Below, piece by piece: positions 51,914 through 60,294 of a stretch of 64,000 bases of DNA; the first letter of the stretch is position 1, and the number at the start of each line of letters is the position of its first letter. The translations under genes were made by a program, and so were the position numbers. The notes below the pieces were generated by a model. That model saw nothing but the letters and a program-made list of their open reading frames with translations, was not told the DNA's origin and did not search any database. Source of the stretch: Photobacterium marinum (GTDB lineage Bacteria; Pseudomonadota; Gammaproteobacteria; Enterobacterales; Vibrionaceae); the NCBI RefSeq assembly GCF_000331515.1, contig NZ_AMZO01000016.1, positions 124,001-188,000 on the forward strand. The letters are read 5' to 3'.

Positions 51914-53056
51914 TTAATCATTGCTTTGCTCAAGGTGACGAACCATTTCCTTTATGAAACGTGCCGCCTCTCCGCCGGTACAAGCTCGATGGTCAAAGGT
52001 CATAGAAAGAGGAAGCGTCTTGATTGCCACAGCTTGGTTATTACGAAGCACCACTTTTTCCATTACCCGACCGGAGCCGACAATGGCGACTTGTGGTGAG
52101 GTGACAACCGGTGTAGCGAAGATCCCAGCGATAGCCCCGAAGTTAGTCAGTGTAATGGTTGCGTGTTGAAGTTGTTCCCTGGCAATTTTTCGGTTGCGGA
52201 TTTCCGTAGTGGTTTCGTCCAGCCATTTTCTTATCTGGGCACTTGTCTGGCTTTCGGCATTACGTAAAACAGGCACGTACAGGCCATGACGACTATCAAC
52301 AGCAATGCCGATATTGACGTTACCATGCAGGCAGCGAGTCATAGCTTCGGCATCGAACCATGCGTTGATTGCCGGCTCCTTTTTGCAGGCAGAGACAATG
52401 GCCAGGATCAAACGGCTGGTGATATCTTCATTGTCACGCCAGTGTTCAAGTATTGCCTCTTCGGTTATGGTGACTGAAGCCACGTTATGATGGGATTCGG
52501 TCATGGAATTAACCATGGTTCGGCGTGCACCTTTGAGTACCTCTGTGCCGGGCCGCTGCTGATCACCGGCTTGGTAGATGTCAGTATCAACAATGATCCC
52601 GTCAGGGCCGCTTCCTTCGACCGTTTTAAGATCAACGCCCAGCTTTTGTGCCAGTCGGCGCGCAGAAGGTAGGGCTTTCAGCGAGTCTGATGGCTTGGGG
52701 CTTCGGGGTTGTCCAATCCAGAATTCATCAACATTCACTTCCTGAGTTTGCTGTGAAACATTACCGACGACAGTTGCAGCATCCGCTTGCACTTCTGTTG
52801 TTACTTGTTGAGCTGATGCCTCTGTTTCATCGATTTCCAGCAGTAGGCTACCAATGCCGATAACATCACCTTCGTTGCCGTAACGCCGGACAATTTTCCC
52901 GGCATACGGCGCAGGAACTTCGACGGTTGCTTTGGCGGTTTCAACAGTCAGTACCACCTGATCTACTGTTACGCTGTCACCTACATCAACATGCCATTCA
53001 ATGATTTCTGACTCAGCTAGCCCTTCACCCAAATCCGGCAGAGAAAATGATTTCAT
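51914..53056 (-). CDS. bkdB: Branched-chain 2-oxoacid dehydrogenase E2, dihydrolipoyl acyltransferase
   Basis: The E2 core of a 2-oxoacid dehydrogenase complex (380 residues) that moves the acyl group from lipoamide to CoA. The N-terminal lipoyl domain has target Lys42 in VETAKATVEV. A peripheral-subunit-binding domain (PSARRLAQKLGVDLKTVEGSG) and the catalytic domain follow. The catalytic motif is DHRACTGGEAARF, where the usual HRxxDG Asp is Thr; this variant TGGEAARF is known to me from other gammaproteobacterial E2 proteins. The start is ATG 53056, overlapping the E1beta stop as ATGA and preceded by GGAGGGG; the GTG at 53062 is less likely. The context points to branched-chain oxoacids. Confidence 0.9.
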   Translation of the reverse strand: MKSFSLPDLGEGLAESEIIEWHVDVGDSVTVDQVVLTVETAKATVEVPAPYAGKIVRRYGNEGDVIGIGSLLLEIDETEASAQQVTTEVQADAATVVGNVSQQTQEVNVDEFWIGQPRSPKPSDSLKALPSARRLAQKLGVDLKTVEGSGPDGIIVDTDIYQAGDQQRPGTEVLKGARRTMVNSMTESHHNVASVTITEEAILEHWRDNEDITSRLILAIVSACKKEPAINAWFDAEAMTRCLHGNVNIGIAVDSRHGLYVPVLRNAESQTSAQIRKWLDETTTEIRNRKIAREQLQHATITLTNFGAIAGIFATPVVTSPQVAIVGSGRVMEKVVLRNNQAVAIKTLPLSMTFDHRACTGGEAARFIKEMVRHLEQSND

Positions 53057-54036
53057 TTCCACCCCTCCATCAGCTCTCTGGCTGCTGCGATGATGTCGTA
53101 TTCCTGAATCATAAAATAGTCTTCATTGCGGTAATACGGCATTACAGTGTCCATTCCGGTAACTCGCTTGGGTGGTGCTTTCAGCAAGCACATGGCATGT
53201 TCTGCGGTACGTGCCAGAATCTCCGCGCCGATACCGCAAGTCTGGCTGGCTTCATGAACAACCAGCAGTCGACCGGTTTTTTCAAGGGAGTGGAAGATGG
53301 TCGCCATATCCAGCGGTTTAACTGTAGCCGCATCAATAACTTCAAGCTCAATACCTTGCCTGGAAAGATCGTTTGATGCTTTCAGGCATTCAACGACACA
53401 AGCGCCCCAGGTTACCAGTGTGATGTCACGGCCCTTTCGGAGCGTGAAGCAAGTGTCTAATGGTAATGCTTTGCCGTTGTCTTCAACTTCGGATTTAACT
53501 GTACGATAGATCCGCTTAGGTTCGAAAAACATGACGGGATCATTACTGCGAATCGCACCAAGTAATAAACCGTAAGCCCGTTGCGGCGATGATGGGATGA
53601 CGACTTTTAAGCCTGGAATATGAGCGAACAGAGCCTCGACACTTTCTGAATGGTGTTCCGGCGCATGAATCCCGCCACCGAAAGGTGCTCGGAAGACCGC
53701 AGGGCAGGAGAGGCGTCCTCTGGTGCGATTACGCATTCGTGCAGCGTGGCAGGCCAAGTGTTCCATTGCGGGGAACACAAATCCCTGGAACTGGAATTCT
53801 GCAACAGGTCTCAGCCCCTGGCTTGCCATGCCGACTGTGACACCACCGATCAGCGCTTCGGCTAATGGAGTATCAATAACTCGTTTACATCCATGTTTTT
53901 CCTTCAGGCCGACAGTAGCCCTGAATACTCCGCCGTTATCACCGACATCTTCACCGAGAACGATGACACTCGGGTCGTGTGACATTTCATGATGCAATGC
54001 GAGGTTTACCGCTTCGACCAGTGTTAATTCAGCCAT
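53053..54036 (-). CDS. bkdA2: Branched-chain 2-oxoacid dehydrogenase E1 beta subunit
   Basis: The beta subunit (327 residues) of the thiamine-dependent E1 decarboxylase, which pairs with E1alpha as a heterotetramer. Family segments: VIVLGEDVGDNGGVFRAT, DTPLAEALIGGVTVGMA, RPVAEFQFQGFVFPA, APFGGGIHAPEHHSES, VVIPSSPQRAYGLL and the C-terminal DYFMIQEYDI. The frame is open upstream to 54228, but those 64 residues have no homology-like features; ATG 54036 has AGGAGGT six bases upstream, gives MAELTLVEAVNLALH and overlaps E1alpha by 8 bases. The gene is translationally coupled to both neighbours. Confidence 0.93.
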   Translation of the reverse strand: MAELTLVEAVNLALHHEMSHDPSVIVLGEDVGDNGGVFRATVGLKEKHGCKRVIDTPLAEALIGGVTVGMASQGLRPVAEFQFQGFVFPAMEHLACHAARMRNRTRGRLSCPAVFRAPFGGGIHAPEHHSESVEALFAHIPGLKVVIPSSPQRAYGLLLGAIRSNDPVMFFEPKRIYRTVKSEVEDNGKALPLDTCFTLRKGRDITLVTWGACVVECLKASNDLSRQGIELEVIDAATVKPLDMATIFHSLEKTGRLLVVHEASQTCGIGAEILARTAEHAMCLLKAPPKRVTGMDTVMPYYRNEDYFMIQEYDIIAAARELMEGWK

Positions 54037-55117
54037 GATGACCTCCTTCTTTTCGCATTGCTTTATTGATAATGAAGTCACGTTGTCGGCAGAGGTCTGC
54101 ATCCGGTGTTTCGTAGAGATAGTCGAATGATGATTCTGGCGGTTGTGGAACGAGGGCCTGGTAATTTTCGACGGCTTTTTCAACGCTACCCCGGCAATGG
54201 TTTTGCCATTGTTCTTCGTCGGATTCACTCCACCAGCCTTGGTTAAGCAGAAACAGTTTCAGTCGTTTGATCGGTTCAAACTGCCAGGCCTGCTGTAACT
54301 CATCTTCACTGCGATAGCGGCTGGCATCATCAGCAGTAGTATGGTCACCAAGACGGTAGCTGACGGCTTCAATTAAAGTTGCACCTTTACCTTTACGCGC
54401 CTTGTCCAGGCTTTTGATTACGATGTCGTACATGGCGACAACATCGTTACCATCTACGGTGATACCTTCGATTCCGGCACCCTTGGCTTTGTCTGATAGT
54501 CGTTCAGCACCGCACTGAATAGATCGTGGGACTGAGATAGCCCATTGATTGTTGTTAATGATAAATACCAGCGGAATGTTCCAGACTCCGGCACAGTTCA
54601 CTGATTCCAGGAAATCCCCTTTAGACGTTGCACCGTCTCCGAGGGTGACCAGAGCGGCATGGTGTCCACCTTGAATCTTTAGTGCAGCCGCAACCCCGAC
54701 AGCGTGGGTACATTGGGTTGAGATCGGGACGCAAAAGGGCAGGTCACGACAATGACTTTCGTTGAAGGCAAAGTCGCTGCCTCGTTCATCTCCCCCCCAG
54801 TATTGAAGGTTTTTCTCCATTGGAATTCCGCGGGCCCACATGGCTGGCATGTCCCGGTAATAGGGGATAAACACATCGTCAGGACGAAGTGCTTTACCAA
54901 TTGCTATGCCAAAAGCTTCGGAACCCACATGAGAGGGATAGGTGCCCAGTTTCCCGGTGCGTTGTAGCGCAACTGCTTTATTATCGTAAATTCGGGTTAG
55001 TACCATATCGCGATAGAAATCGGTTAGGGTAGGTTGGTCGGCCCATTCAGGGAGTTGATCGACGGGATTACCGTTATGGTCAATAAATCGATGCATCGGT
55101 AAGGCCTGAACATTCAT
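54029..55117 (-). CDS. bkdA1: Branched-chain 2-oxoacid dehydrogenase E1 alpha subunit
   Basis: The alpha subunit (362 residues), first gene of the E1-E2 operon. The thiamine diphosphate motif is GDGATSKGDFLESVNCAG, followed by NIPLVFIINNNQWAIS; the phosphorylation-loop region reads YRLGDHTTADDASRYR. Sequences such as TYPSHVGSEAFGIAIGKALR and YYRDMPAMWARGIPM match branched-chain rather than pyruvate enzymes in my reading, and the same window holds the liu and valine/isoleucine operons that use its products. The open frame extends to 55330, but ATG 55117 with AGGAG upstream is the start. No E3 gene is present here. Confidence 0.92.
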   Translation of the reverse strand: MNVQALPMHRFIDHNGNPVDQLPEWADQPTLTDFYRDMVLTRIYDNKAVALQRTGKLGTYPSHVGSEAFGIAIGKALRPDDVFIPYYRDMPAMWARGIPMEKNLQYWGGDERGSDFAFNESHCRDLPFCVPISTQCTHAVGVAAALKIQGGHHAALVTLGDGATSKGDFLESVNCAGVWNIPLVFIINNNQWAISVPRSIQCGAERLSDKAKGAGIEGITVDGNDVVAMYDIVIKSLDKARKGKGATLIEAVSYRLGDHTTADDASRYRSEDELQQAWQFEPIKRLKLFLLNQGWWSESDEEQWQNHCRGSVEKAVENYQALVPQPPESSFDYLYETPDADLCRQRDFIINKAMRKEGGHHG

Positions 55118-55444
55118 CTCAAGCTCCTTCTGTTGCTGCCTCAAAAGAGGCGGACAGCAAATAAATCGATGGCTATACCGTAAAAAATGACAAAGCACGA
55201 AGGGCTTATTAGCGGCATATACCTGTAACCCTCGGTATAACCAGATAATGTTAAGTGTAACTATTTTGTTAAAAGCTGCCTCTGGAAGTGACGGTTTGAA
55301 CAGTAAAGAAATCGGTACAGACTGAGTCAACGGTTAAAAGTACGTCTTATTATTGAGACTTCGGAGTTACAACGCAGGTCACCAATCGGTTATCGCTCAT
55401 AATTTGATTACTATTTGTTGCGGGAAAAACTATTGTGGTGAGCT
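55118..55444. other. Divergent upstream region of the bkd operon
   Basis: About 330 bases with a short palindrome GTTAAGTGTAAC (55250-55261) that could be an operator. I see no LiuR-type palindrome here and no gene. Confidence 0.35.
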
Positions 55445-55903
55445 ATGAAGTTGTACAGCGGAATCTTTTTTATGTTTTTTGTTTCAGCCTGTACGTCGCA
55501 GGAAACGGTAAGCGATGTTGCAAGTCAGAAGCAGACCTTCATTCAAGGTGAGTGCTATGATCGAGCGACTTACTCCCTGAGTGAAACCTTTGATACATTT
55601 ATCGGTGAAAGACAAAACGAGCTGAAAATACTGCGCCCGGAGCTGACAGCAGAAAACTATGAGCAGCTTGATTATGCGTTAAAGCATTTTTCAACTTACT
55701 GGAACCAGCTCCGTAAAGAACGAGATCTGGCGTGTGAGCAACATGCGACTTGTGAGTATATCAGAATTAAAAATCATGACAGGCATGCTTACAATACGAG
55801 CTATTGTGACAGCACAGACTTCGAGTACAACGTTAGCCGTGCCAAAATGATTAATTTCTTCAATGATATAGAGCGTCTACAGCTACAAAAAACCGCGCCT
55901 TGA
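55445..55903 (+). CDS. Hypothetical lipoprotein, 152 residues
   Basis: A lipoprotein with signal MKLYSGIFFMFFVSAC, lipobox VSAC (Cys16). The mature part has several Cys (GECYDRAT, LACEQHATCEYIR, SYCDSTDFE), which may form disulfides in the periplasm, and helix-prone segments (YALKHFSTYWNQLRKER, RAKMINFFNDIERLQ). The spacing resembles the LprI/DUF1311 type of Cys-bracketed helical domain, but this is only an impression. GTGAGC lies right before ATG 55445. A hairpin (55941-55990) follows the gene. Confidence 0.7.
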   Translation: MKLYSGIFFMFFVSACTSQETVSDVASQKQTFIQGECYDRATYSLSETFDTFIGERQNELKILRPELTAENYEQLDYALKHFSTYWNQLRKERDLACEQHATCEYIRIKNHDRHAYNTSYCDSTDFEYNVSRAKMINFFNDIERLQLQKTAP

Positions 55904-55940
55904 GTCTTAATCTCGCCATCTTTCCTCACATCTTATCATT

Positions 55941-55994
55941 TCAGAATGAATGACCTGAAGTTGACGGTGTAACTCGGGACATCATTCTGATTTC
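55941..55994 (+). terminator. Possible terminator hairpin
   Basis: TCAGAATGA (55941-55949) pairs with TCATTCTGA (55982-55990) across a 32-base loop, followed by TTTCC. The T-run is weak. The rest of the gap to 56221 is AT-rich and empty. Confidence 0.4.
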
Positions 55995-56221
55995 CACTAT
56001 GAGTAGCCTTGTTAGATTAGTCTGGTTATCTATGCTTTTTTAAAAGATTCTTTGATTAAAATTGTTAGTTTTATTCTTTCTATATCAATCAATTAGCAAA
56101 GCTAAGCTCAATGCTGACTTTGAAGCGGTAAGAAAATTGTAACTTTTCAATAGTTTATAAAAAATGCTAAGGTGGTTGTGAACCTTATGTAAATTATCAT
56201 TTGAATGAAAAGGAGGATTTT

Positions 56222-57136
56222 ATGGCTATCAGCCGTAAAAGCAGTAAGGAGCGTTTGGCGCTGAAATTGTCCCTGGCCGGTACAGTTTTATTAGCCAGCC
56301 TGGGTATTGGCTATGGATTATATGTCGGATCCAATGCCATTTTGCTAGACGGCATGTTTTCATTTCTCAGTATGGGGATGACAGGGTTAAGCCTCTATAC
56401 TGCCTATCTTGTATCTAAACCGGACGATCGTCAGTTCCAGTTTGGCTATGCTCACATTGAACCTTTAATTAATGTTGTCAACGGATTGCTCATTTTGATG
56501 ACTTGCCTGTTTGCCTTTATCACTGGCGTGAAAGGTATTCTTCATGGCGGACATGAGATTGTCCTTGAGCATGCGCTTATCTATGCGGTTTTATCGACTG
56601 TTTGTTGTTTTGCTATCTATTTTACTGAAACCTATATCGCGCGAAGCGAACAGTCTGAATTGGTTAGGGTAGACTCGCAAGAGTGGCTGGTGGACGGCAT
56701 TTTAAGTGCTGCAATACTTGTCGGCTTTTTGCTGGTAATTTTGCTGGATAAGTTCGGATACTCCCGTTGGAATGCCTATGTTGACCCGATTCTTGTTTCA
56801 ACGCTTTCAATAGCAGCATCAGTGTTGCCTTTGAAAGTCCTGAAACGAAACTTACGAGAGGTTCTGCTAGTTGCGCCGCAGGATAAAGTTCAGCACCAGG
56901 TCGATAGGGTGATAGCAAAGCTTTCCAAACAATATCATTTTGATGATTACACCCATCATTTTGCTAAAACAGGGCGTCAGTATGATCTTGAAATAAATAT
57001 ACTGGTAAAGAATGAAACGTACTGGACAACAGGCCGTCAGGATACGATCCGTGAGCTCATTTGGCAGGAATTGAGCGAAGAGTTGGGAGATACCTGGCTT
57101 TCAGTTAGCTTTACTTCTCAAGAACGCTGGCTCTAA
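56222..57136 (+). CDS. Cation diffusion facilitator family transporter
   Basis: An inner-membrane metal-ion/proton antiporter of the CDF type (304 residues). Six hydrophobic helices occupy about residues 20-210. Metal-site aspartates are expected in helix 2 (AILLDGMFSFLSMG) and helix 5 (EWLVDGILSAAIL); the sequence has single D residues rather than the HxxxD pattern of zinc-specific members, so Zn specificity is not implied. A cytoplasmic C-terminal domain (about 215-304) ends in TWLSVSFTSQERWL. ATG 56222 has AAGGAGG six bases upstream; the TTG at 56201 is unlikely. It is a single gene. Confidence 0.9.
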   Translation: MAISRKSSKERLALKLSLAGTVLLASLGIGYGLYVGSNAILLDGMFSFLSMGMTGLSLYTAYLVSKPDDRQFQFGYAHIEPLINVVNGLLILMTCLFAFITGVKGILHGGHEIVLEHALIYAVLSTVCCFAIYFTETYIARSEQSELVRVDSQEWLVDGILSAAILVGFLLVILLDKFGYSRWNAYVDPILVSTLSIAASVLPLKVLKRNLREVLLVAPQDKVQHQVDRVIAKLSKQYHFDDYTHHFAKTGRQYDLEINILVKNETYWTTGRQDTIRELIWQELSEELGDTWLSVSFTSQERWL

Positions 57137-57209
57137 CAGGACAATGTGTTGTTCTGTAAGACGTTTTTCCTTTATTAGTAAAACTAATATCGAGATAAAA
57201 GAATTGTCG

Positions 57210-57234
57210 GGGAAAATCAAGTGGTGATTTTCCC
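57210..57234. repeat. Perfect 10-bp hairpin after the CDF gene
   Basis: GGGAAAATCA pairs with TGATTTTCCC around a 5-base loop, 75 bases after the CDF stop. No T-run follows, so it may be a weak terminator or mRNA end structure. Confidence 0.5.
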
Positions 57235-57464
57235 AGGCTTCAAGCAAAATATACGTGTTACAGAGAAACATGACAGCAAAGGAATGAAGATCAGTAATGC
57301 TTAAGGTTGTAAATGAGCTGTAAAGTGTTTTCTTTTTCTTCAGGTGGCTATGGACTGATTTGCTGGTGCTGTATAGAAGCATTGACGTGTTATTAATATT
57401 TTTTCTATCACAATTTTATAACCGGTTAGTGCAAAAAAAGCGCAGATAGGCTATCGTGTCTCTT

Positions 57465-57502
57465 GTCTAAAAATTGCTTCTTTTTAGAGATAATTTTTAG
57501 AC
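57465..57502 (+). repeat. 11-bp inverted repeat in the leader of the 34-residue gene
   Basis: GTCTAAAAATT (57465-57475) and AATTTTTAGAC (57492-57502) are exact complements with a 16-base spacer that contains TTTTTAGAGA. The hairpin ends 77 bases before the ATG at 57580. It could be an attenuator-like or operator structure. No named riboswitch was recognised in this 440-base gap. Confidence 0.5.
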
Positions 57503-57579
57503 CATAGGTTAACCCTTATCGCTGACATCGCTCTGATGTGCGTGTCACCCATTTTAGATTTACATTTTTAAGGTTAATT

Positions 57580-57684
57580 ATGGAAACTGTGTTAGTCATT
57601 GCCTTTATCATCGGTGCTGCTTATGTCATCTTCAGAGAGAAGAAATGCTGTAAGGGAATAGACTACTCGCGTGACTCATTGTAA
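57580..57684 (+). CDS. Small membrane protein, 34 residues
   Basis: A 34-codon gene: one N-terminal hydrophobic helix (ETVLVIAFIIGAAYVIF) followed by a basic, Cys-containing tail (REKKCCKGIDYSRDSL). The CC pair directly after the membrane helix could bind metal or take part in redox contacts. TAAGG lies six bases before the ATG, and an intrinsic terminator (57689-57716) follows five bases after the stop, so this is a self-contained unit. No family is recognised. Confidence 0.65.
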   Translation: METVLVIAFIIGAAYVIFREKKCCKGIDYSRDSL

Positions 57685-57688
57685 AGCG

Positions 57689-57716
57689 AAGGCGCCGTAA
57701 GGCGCTTTTGTTTTAT
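57689..57716 (+). terminator. Terminator of the 34-residue gene
   Basis: AAGGCGCC pairs with GGCGCTTT (8 pairs including one G-T) around GTAA, followed by TGTTTTATT. Confidence 0.8.
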
Positions 57717-57971
57717 TCGGTGATGTGGATACTGTTTGAATTACTCATTTATCTCTTTTCACGGTCGACCTGCAGACATTCTTTCTACGAAAAGCTTCCA
57801 ACTTGTTGTATCCACTCTGATTTTCTTTTATTGACGAGTTGAAACTGAAGAGCAGGGTGTTTACCTCTAACAAAGTTGCCTTTTCAGGCTGTTGATTTTT
57901 AAAGGTTTTCCTTGCTATTGTAAGTCGACGCAACCAAAGCCGAAGTTTGAACCGACAATGCAGCCAGTTTA
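57717..57971. other. Intergenic, nothing supported
   Basis: Together with the flanking terminators this leaves about 250 bases without a supported gene. A 62-codon minus-strand frame (57745-57933) lacks a ribosome binding site and has low-complexity composition. Confidence 0.3.
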
Positions 57972-58001
57972 AAAAACAGGAGGCATTAGCCTCCTGTTTT
58001 T
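57972..58001. terminator. Strong terminator, probably of nagZ
   Basis: AAAAACAGGAGGC pairs with GCCTCCTGTTTTT (13 bp) around ATTA. It lies 28 bases past the nagZ stop and can work in both directions. Confidence 0.85.
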
Positions 58002-58028
58002 ATTTAGTAGATATGATGCCGATTTACA

Positions 58029-59033
58029 TCAAGCATGCTTTTCACGCCATGAGTGGGCCAGTTCACTGATAGATTTATGGCTTTCCTGCCACTTTCTTGT
58101 TTTAACCAGATCCCGGTATTCGCCTGTTGGCTTTTTGCAAAGTGTTTCAAGTAACGGAACCTGAGTTTGTGGCAGACCATCCAGGGCCTGGATTGCACCT
58201 TCACGGTTGTTGCAGAGTAGTACCATGTCGCAGCCAGCTTGTTGGGCTGCAATGGCTCTTTCGCTATAGCTGCCAAGTACGTCAGCACCCTTCATGTTCA
58301 GGTCGTCAGAGAAAACCACGCCTTTGAAGTTCAGCTCATTACGCAATACATCTTTAAGCCAGTAGGATGAACCGCTCGCCGGTTGGTCATCATAGACATC
58401 AAAAACAACATGGGCTGGCATCATAGCGTCCAGCAAGTCGCTTTTGATCAGGTTTTTAAATACCGTCATATCATGCTGTTTGATGTTGTCGCGAGAGTCG
58501 ACAGGTGTTTCAAAGTGTGAGTCTTGGACAACGCCACCGTGGCCCGGGAAGTGTTTACCCGTTGTTGCCATTCCGGCTTGCTTCATGCCCTTGATGAACT
58601 GGCTGGCGTATTTAATGATTTGTTGCGGATCATCAGAGAAAGCCCTGTCACCAACGGCTTTACAGTCAAAACCGAGATCAAGGACAGGAGCAAGGCTGAG
58701 ATCGATATCCATCGCCAGCAGTTCTGCAGCCATCAGCCAGCCACCTTGTTCGGCGAGTTCGAGACCATTTTTATTGTCGGCAAATGCTTTTGCCGGTGGT
58801 AACAGGGTAAATTCATCGCGAAAACGTTGAACACGTCCACCTTCCTGATCAACAGAAATCAGAAATGGTCGTCGTGCTGTATCGCGAATGTCTTTGGTTA
58901 GTGCTCTTAGTTGTTTGCGGTCATGATAGTTGCGGCTGAACAGGATAATTCCACCCACGGTTGGGTGTTGAATGATTTCTTTTTCTTCAGCATCCAGCTC
59001 ATAGCCGGATACATCAAGCATTAATGGTCCCAT
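58029..59033 (-). CDS. nagZ: Beta-N-acetylhexosaminidase NagZ
   Basis: A cytoplasmic GH3 glycosidase (334 residues) that removes GlcNAc from anhydromuropeptides in peptidoglycan recycling. The NagZ loop motif is [18 protein letters not shown], in which the His/Asp dyad acts in catalysis, and the nucleophile Asp lies in [17 protein letters not shown]. Also present are [12 protein letters not shown] and the early [10 protein letters not shown]. There is no signal peptide, in line with cytoplasmic action. The gene appears monocistronic; no ampD or ampR is near. Confidence 0.96.
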   Translation of the reverse strand: MGPLMLDVSGYELDAEEKEIIQHPTVGGIILFSRNYHDRKQLRALTKDIRDTARRPFLISVDQEGGRVQRFRDEFTLLPPAKAFADNKNGLELAEQGGWLMAAELLAMDIDLSLAPVLDLGFDCKAVGDRAFSDDPQQIIKYASQFIKGMKQAGMATTGKHFPGHGGVVQDSHFETPVDSRDNIKQHDMTVFKNLIKSDLLDAMMPAHVVFDVYDDQPASGSSYWLKDVLRNELNFKGVVFSDDLNMKGADVLGSYSERAIAAQQAGCDMVLLCNNREGAIQALDGLPQTQVPLLETLCKKPTGEYRDLVKTRKWQESHKSISELAHSWREKHA

Positions 59034-59406
59034 GTTAACTCCGATAAAAGGACATTCTGAAAGCGCGGAGCTGTGATGATCAGATGTAAAAGACAGGCTA
59101 ACGTTATCATAGTCCAGATAGCAGAGGTAATAATCCTTTTAAAAATGACACCTTGCCTGAGTAGTTAATGTTCGTTTTGATTGTTTATTATAGTAAACAC
59201 AGAGTTGATTGTTTTTGTTGTTAAATTCATAGTCAATTAGTTATATCAGGCACATATTGTTGAAAAATCCACGATATAAGTGATCATGATCTTATTAATG
59301 AAAATATGCTATCACTTATTACATTGTTGGTGTGATCTTGCTCACTATAATGTTGTGCTCACTCAATTAAACTGTTTCCTGATTCATAGTTAATTGAGAT
59401 TTTCAA
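59034..59406. other. Divergent promoter region of nagZ and the DUF1097 gene
   Basis: About 370 AT-rich bases. It holds a CRP-like site and a -10-like TATAAT (59346-59351) near the rightward gene; nothing else is recognised. Confidence 0.4.
59331..59346 (+). promoter_or_regulatory. CRP-like site
   Basis: TGTGATCTTGCTCACT contains TGTGA-N6-TCAC. It abuts a TATAAT at 59346-59351, so CRP bound here would overlap the promoter and more likely repress from it, unless another start is used. Confidence 0.45.
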
Positions 59407-59892
59407 ATGTCAGTATTGGTCGCCATTGCTATTACAACAGGTATTCTTTCAGGTGTTTGGGGGTGGGTTGCAGTTTCCCTTGGTTTACTTAGCTGGGCTG
59501 GTTTCCTTGGTTGTACTACTTATTTTGCTTCCCCTAAAGACGGCATGAAAGGTCTTGGATTGAGTATTGCGACCAATATGAGTGGCGTTTTTTGGGCGAT
59601 GGTGATTATTCACCTGTCGACCATAGTTGGCATCGAGATTATCGGTTATGTAATTACTGCTATTGTTGCGTTCTTTATGTGCGTTCAGGCCAAGAAAACA
59701 TGGCTTGAATTCATCCCGGGCACATTCATTGGTTCATGTGCCACTTTCGCGGCATCCGGTGACTGGCAGCTTGTTATACCGTCTCTGATCCTGGGTGCGG
59801 TGTTTGGTTACTGCATGAAGGCATCCGGTATCTGGTTGCAGAAGAAATTAGCCCAACCGAAAAACGATTTAACTGTTCCTGAGCTTGATTAA
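59407..59892 (+). CDS. DUF1097 inner-membrane protein (YcdZ-like)
   Basis: A membrane protein of 161 residues with about five hydrophobic helices (from ATTTGILSGVWGWVAVSLG-like ITTGILSGVWGWVAVSLG onward) and the family pattern WAGFLGCTTYFASPKDGMKG, then EFIPGTFIGSCATFAA and the end helix GAVFGYCMKASGIWL. It matches the DUF1097/YcdZ family, whose function is unknown. The ATG follows GAGATTTTCAA, a weak ribosome binding site. A CRP-like site upstream suggests sugar-linked control. A terminator follows at 59927-59952. Confidence 0.85.
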   Translation: MSVLVAIAITTGILSGVWGWVAVSLGLLSWAGFLGCTTYFASPKDGMKGLGLSIATNMSGVFWAMVIIHLSTIVGIEIIGYVITAIVAFFMCVQAKKTWLEFIPGTFIGSCATFAASGDWQLVIPSLILGAVFGYCMKASGIWLQKKLAQPKNDLTVPELD

Positions 59893-59926
59893 TCCCTTCT
59901 TTTTTTATTTTCTCTTATCAATTTAG

Positions 59927-59952
59927 AGGCTGCCGCAAGGCAGCTTTTTTTT
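59927..59952 (+). terminator. Terminator of the DUF1097 gene
   Basis: GGCTGCC pairs with GGCAGCT (with one G-T) around GCAA and is followed by eight Ts. Confidence 0.9.
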
Positions 59953-60294
59953 GTTCTTTAGAACTTACCAATATTCCTTGCACGGATAAATTGTGTTTGA
60001 AGTTCAGGCGGAATTTCTTACGGCCAGGCCTGCTATTAGATTTTCTTCGTGACACTCTTTAAGTAATTTCATACTTAAATTAATACATTTACATTCATTA
60101 TTCAGCTTGGGTTTTGTTTGAAATATCTTGAAACAATTAACCAGTAAAAATATGCCACTAATTTTATTTGTTCAGCTTTCATTAAAGCCCCGGTGCTAAT
60201 TTGGCCTCATTACTTATATAACTGAATTGCATGCGTTTATTCCTTGTAAATTGCATCTGCAATTTATTCTTATATTTTACCTATGGTCAGCATA
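59953..60294. other. Upstream region of the RND operon with a palindrome
   Basis: About 340 AT-rich bases. TAAATTGCA (60247-60255) and TGCAATTTA (60258-60266) form a perfect 9-bp palindrome just before the operon, a plausible operator. No regulator gene lies beside it in the window. Confidence 0.4.

Noticed and set aside
54037..54228. 64-residue N-terminal extension of E1 beta
   Set aside because: It overlaps E1 alpha in another frame, and a consensus ribosome binding site supports the downstream ATG.
55118..55330. 71-residue N-terminal extension of E1 alpha
   Set aside because: Low similarity to E1 alpha N-termini and a clear AGGAG before ATG 55117.
57745..57933. 62-codon minus-strand frame
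   Set aside because: No ribosome binding site; composition typical of chance frames in AT-rich DNA.
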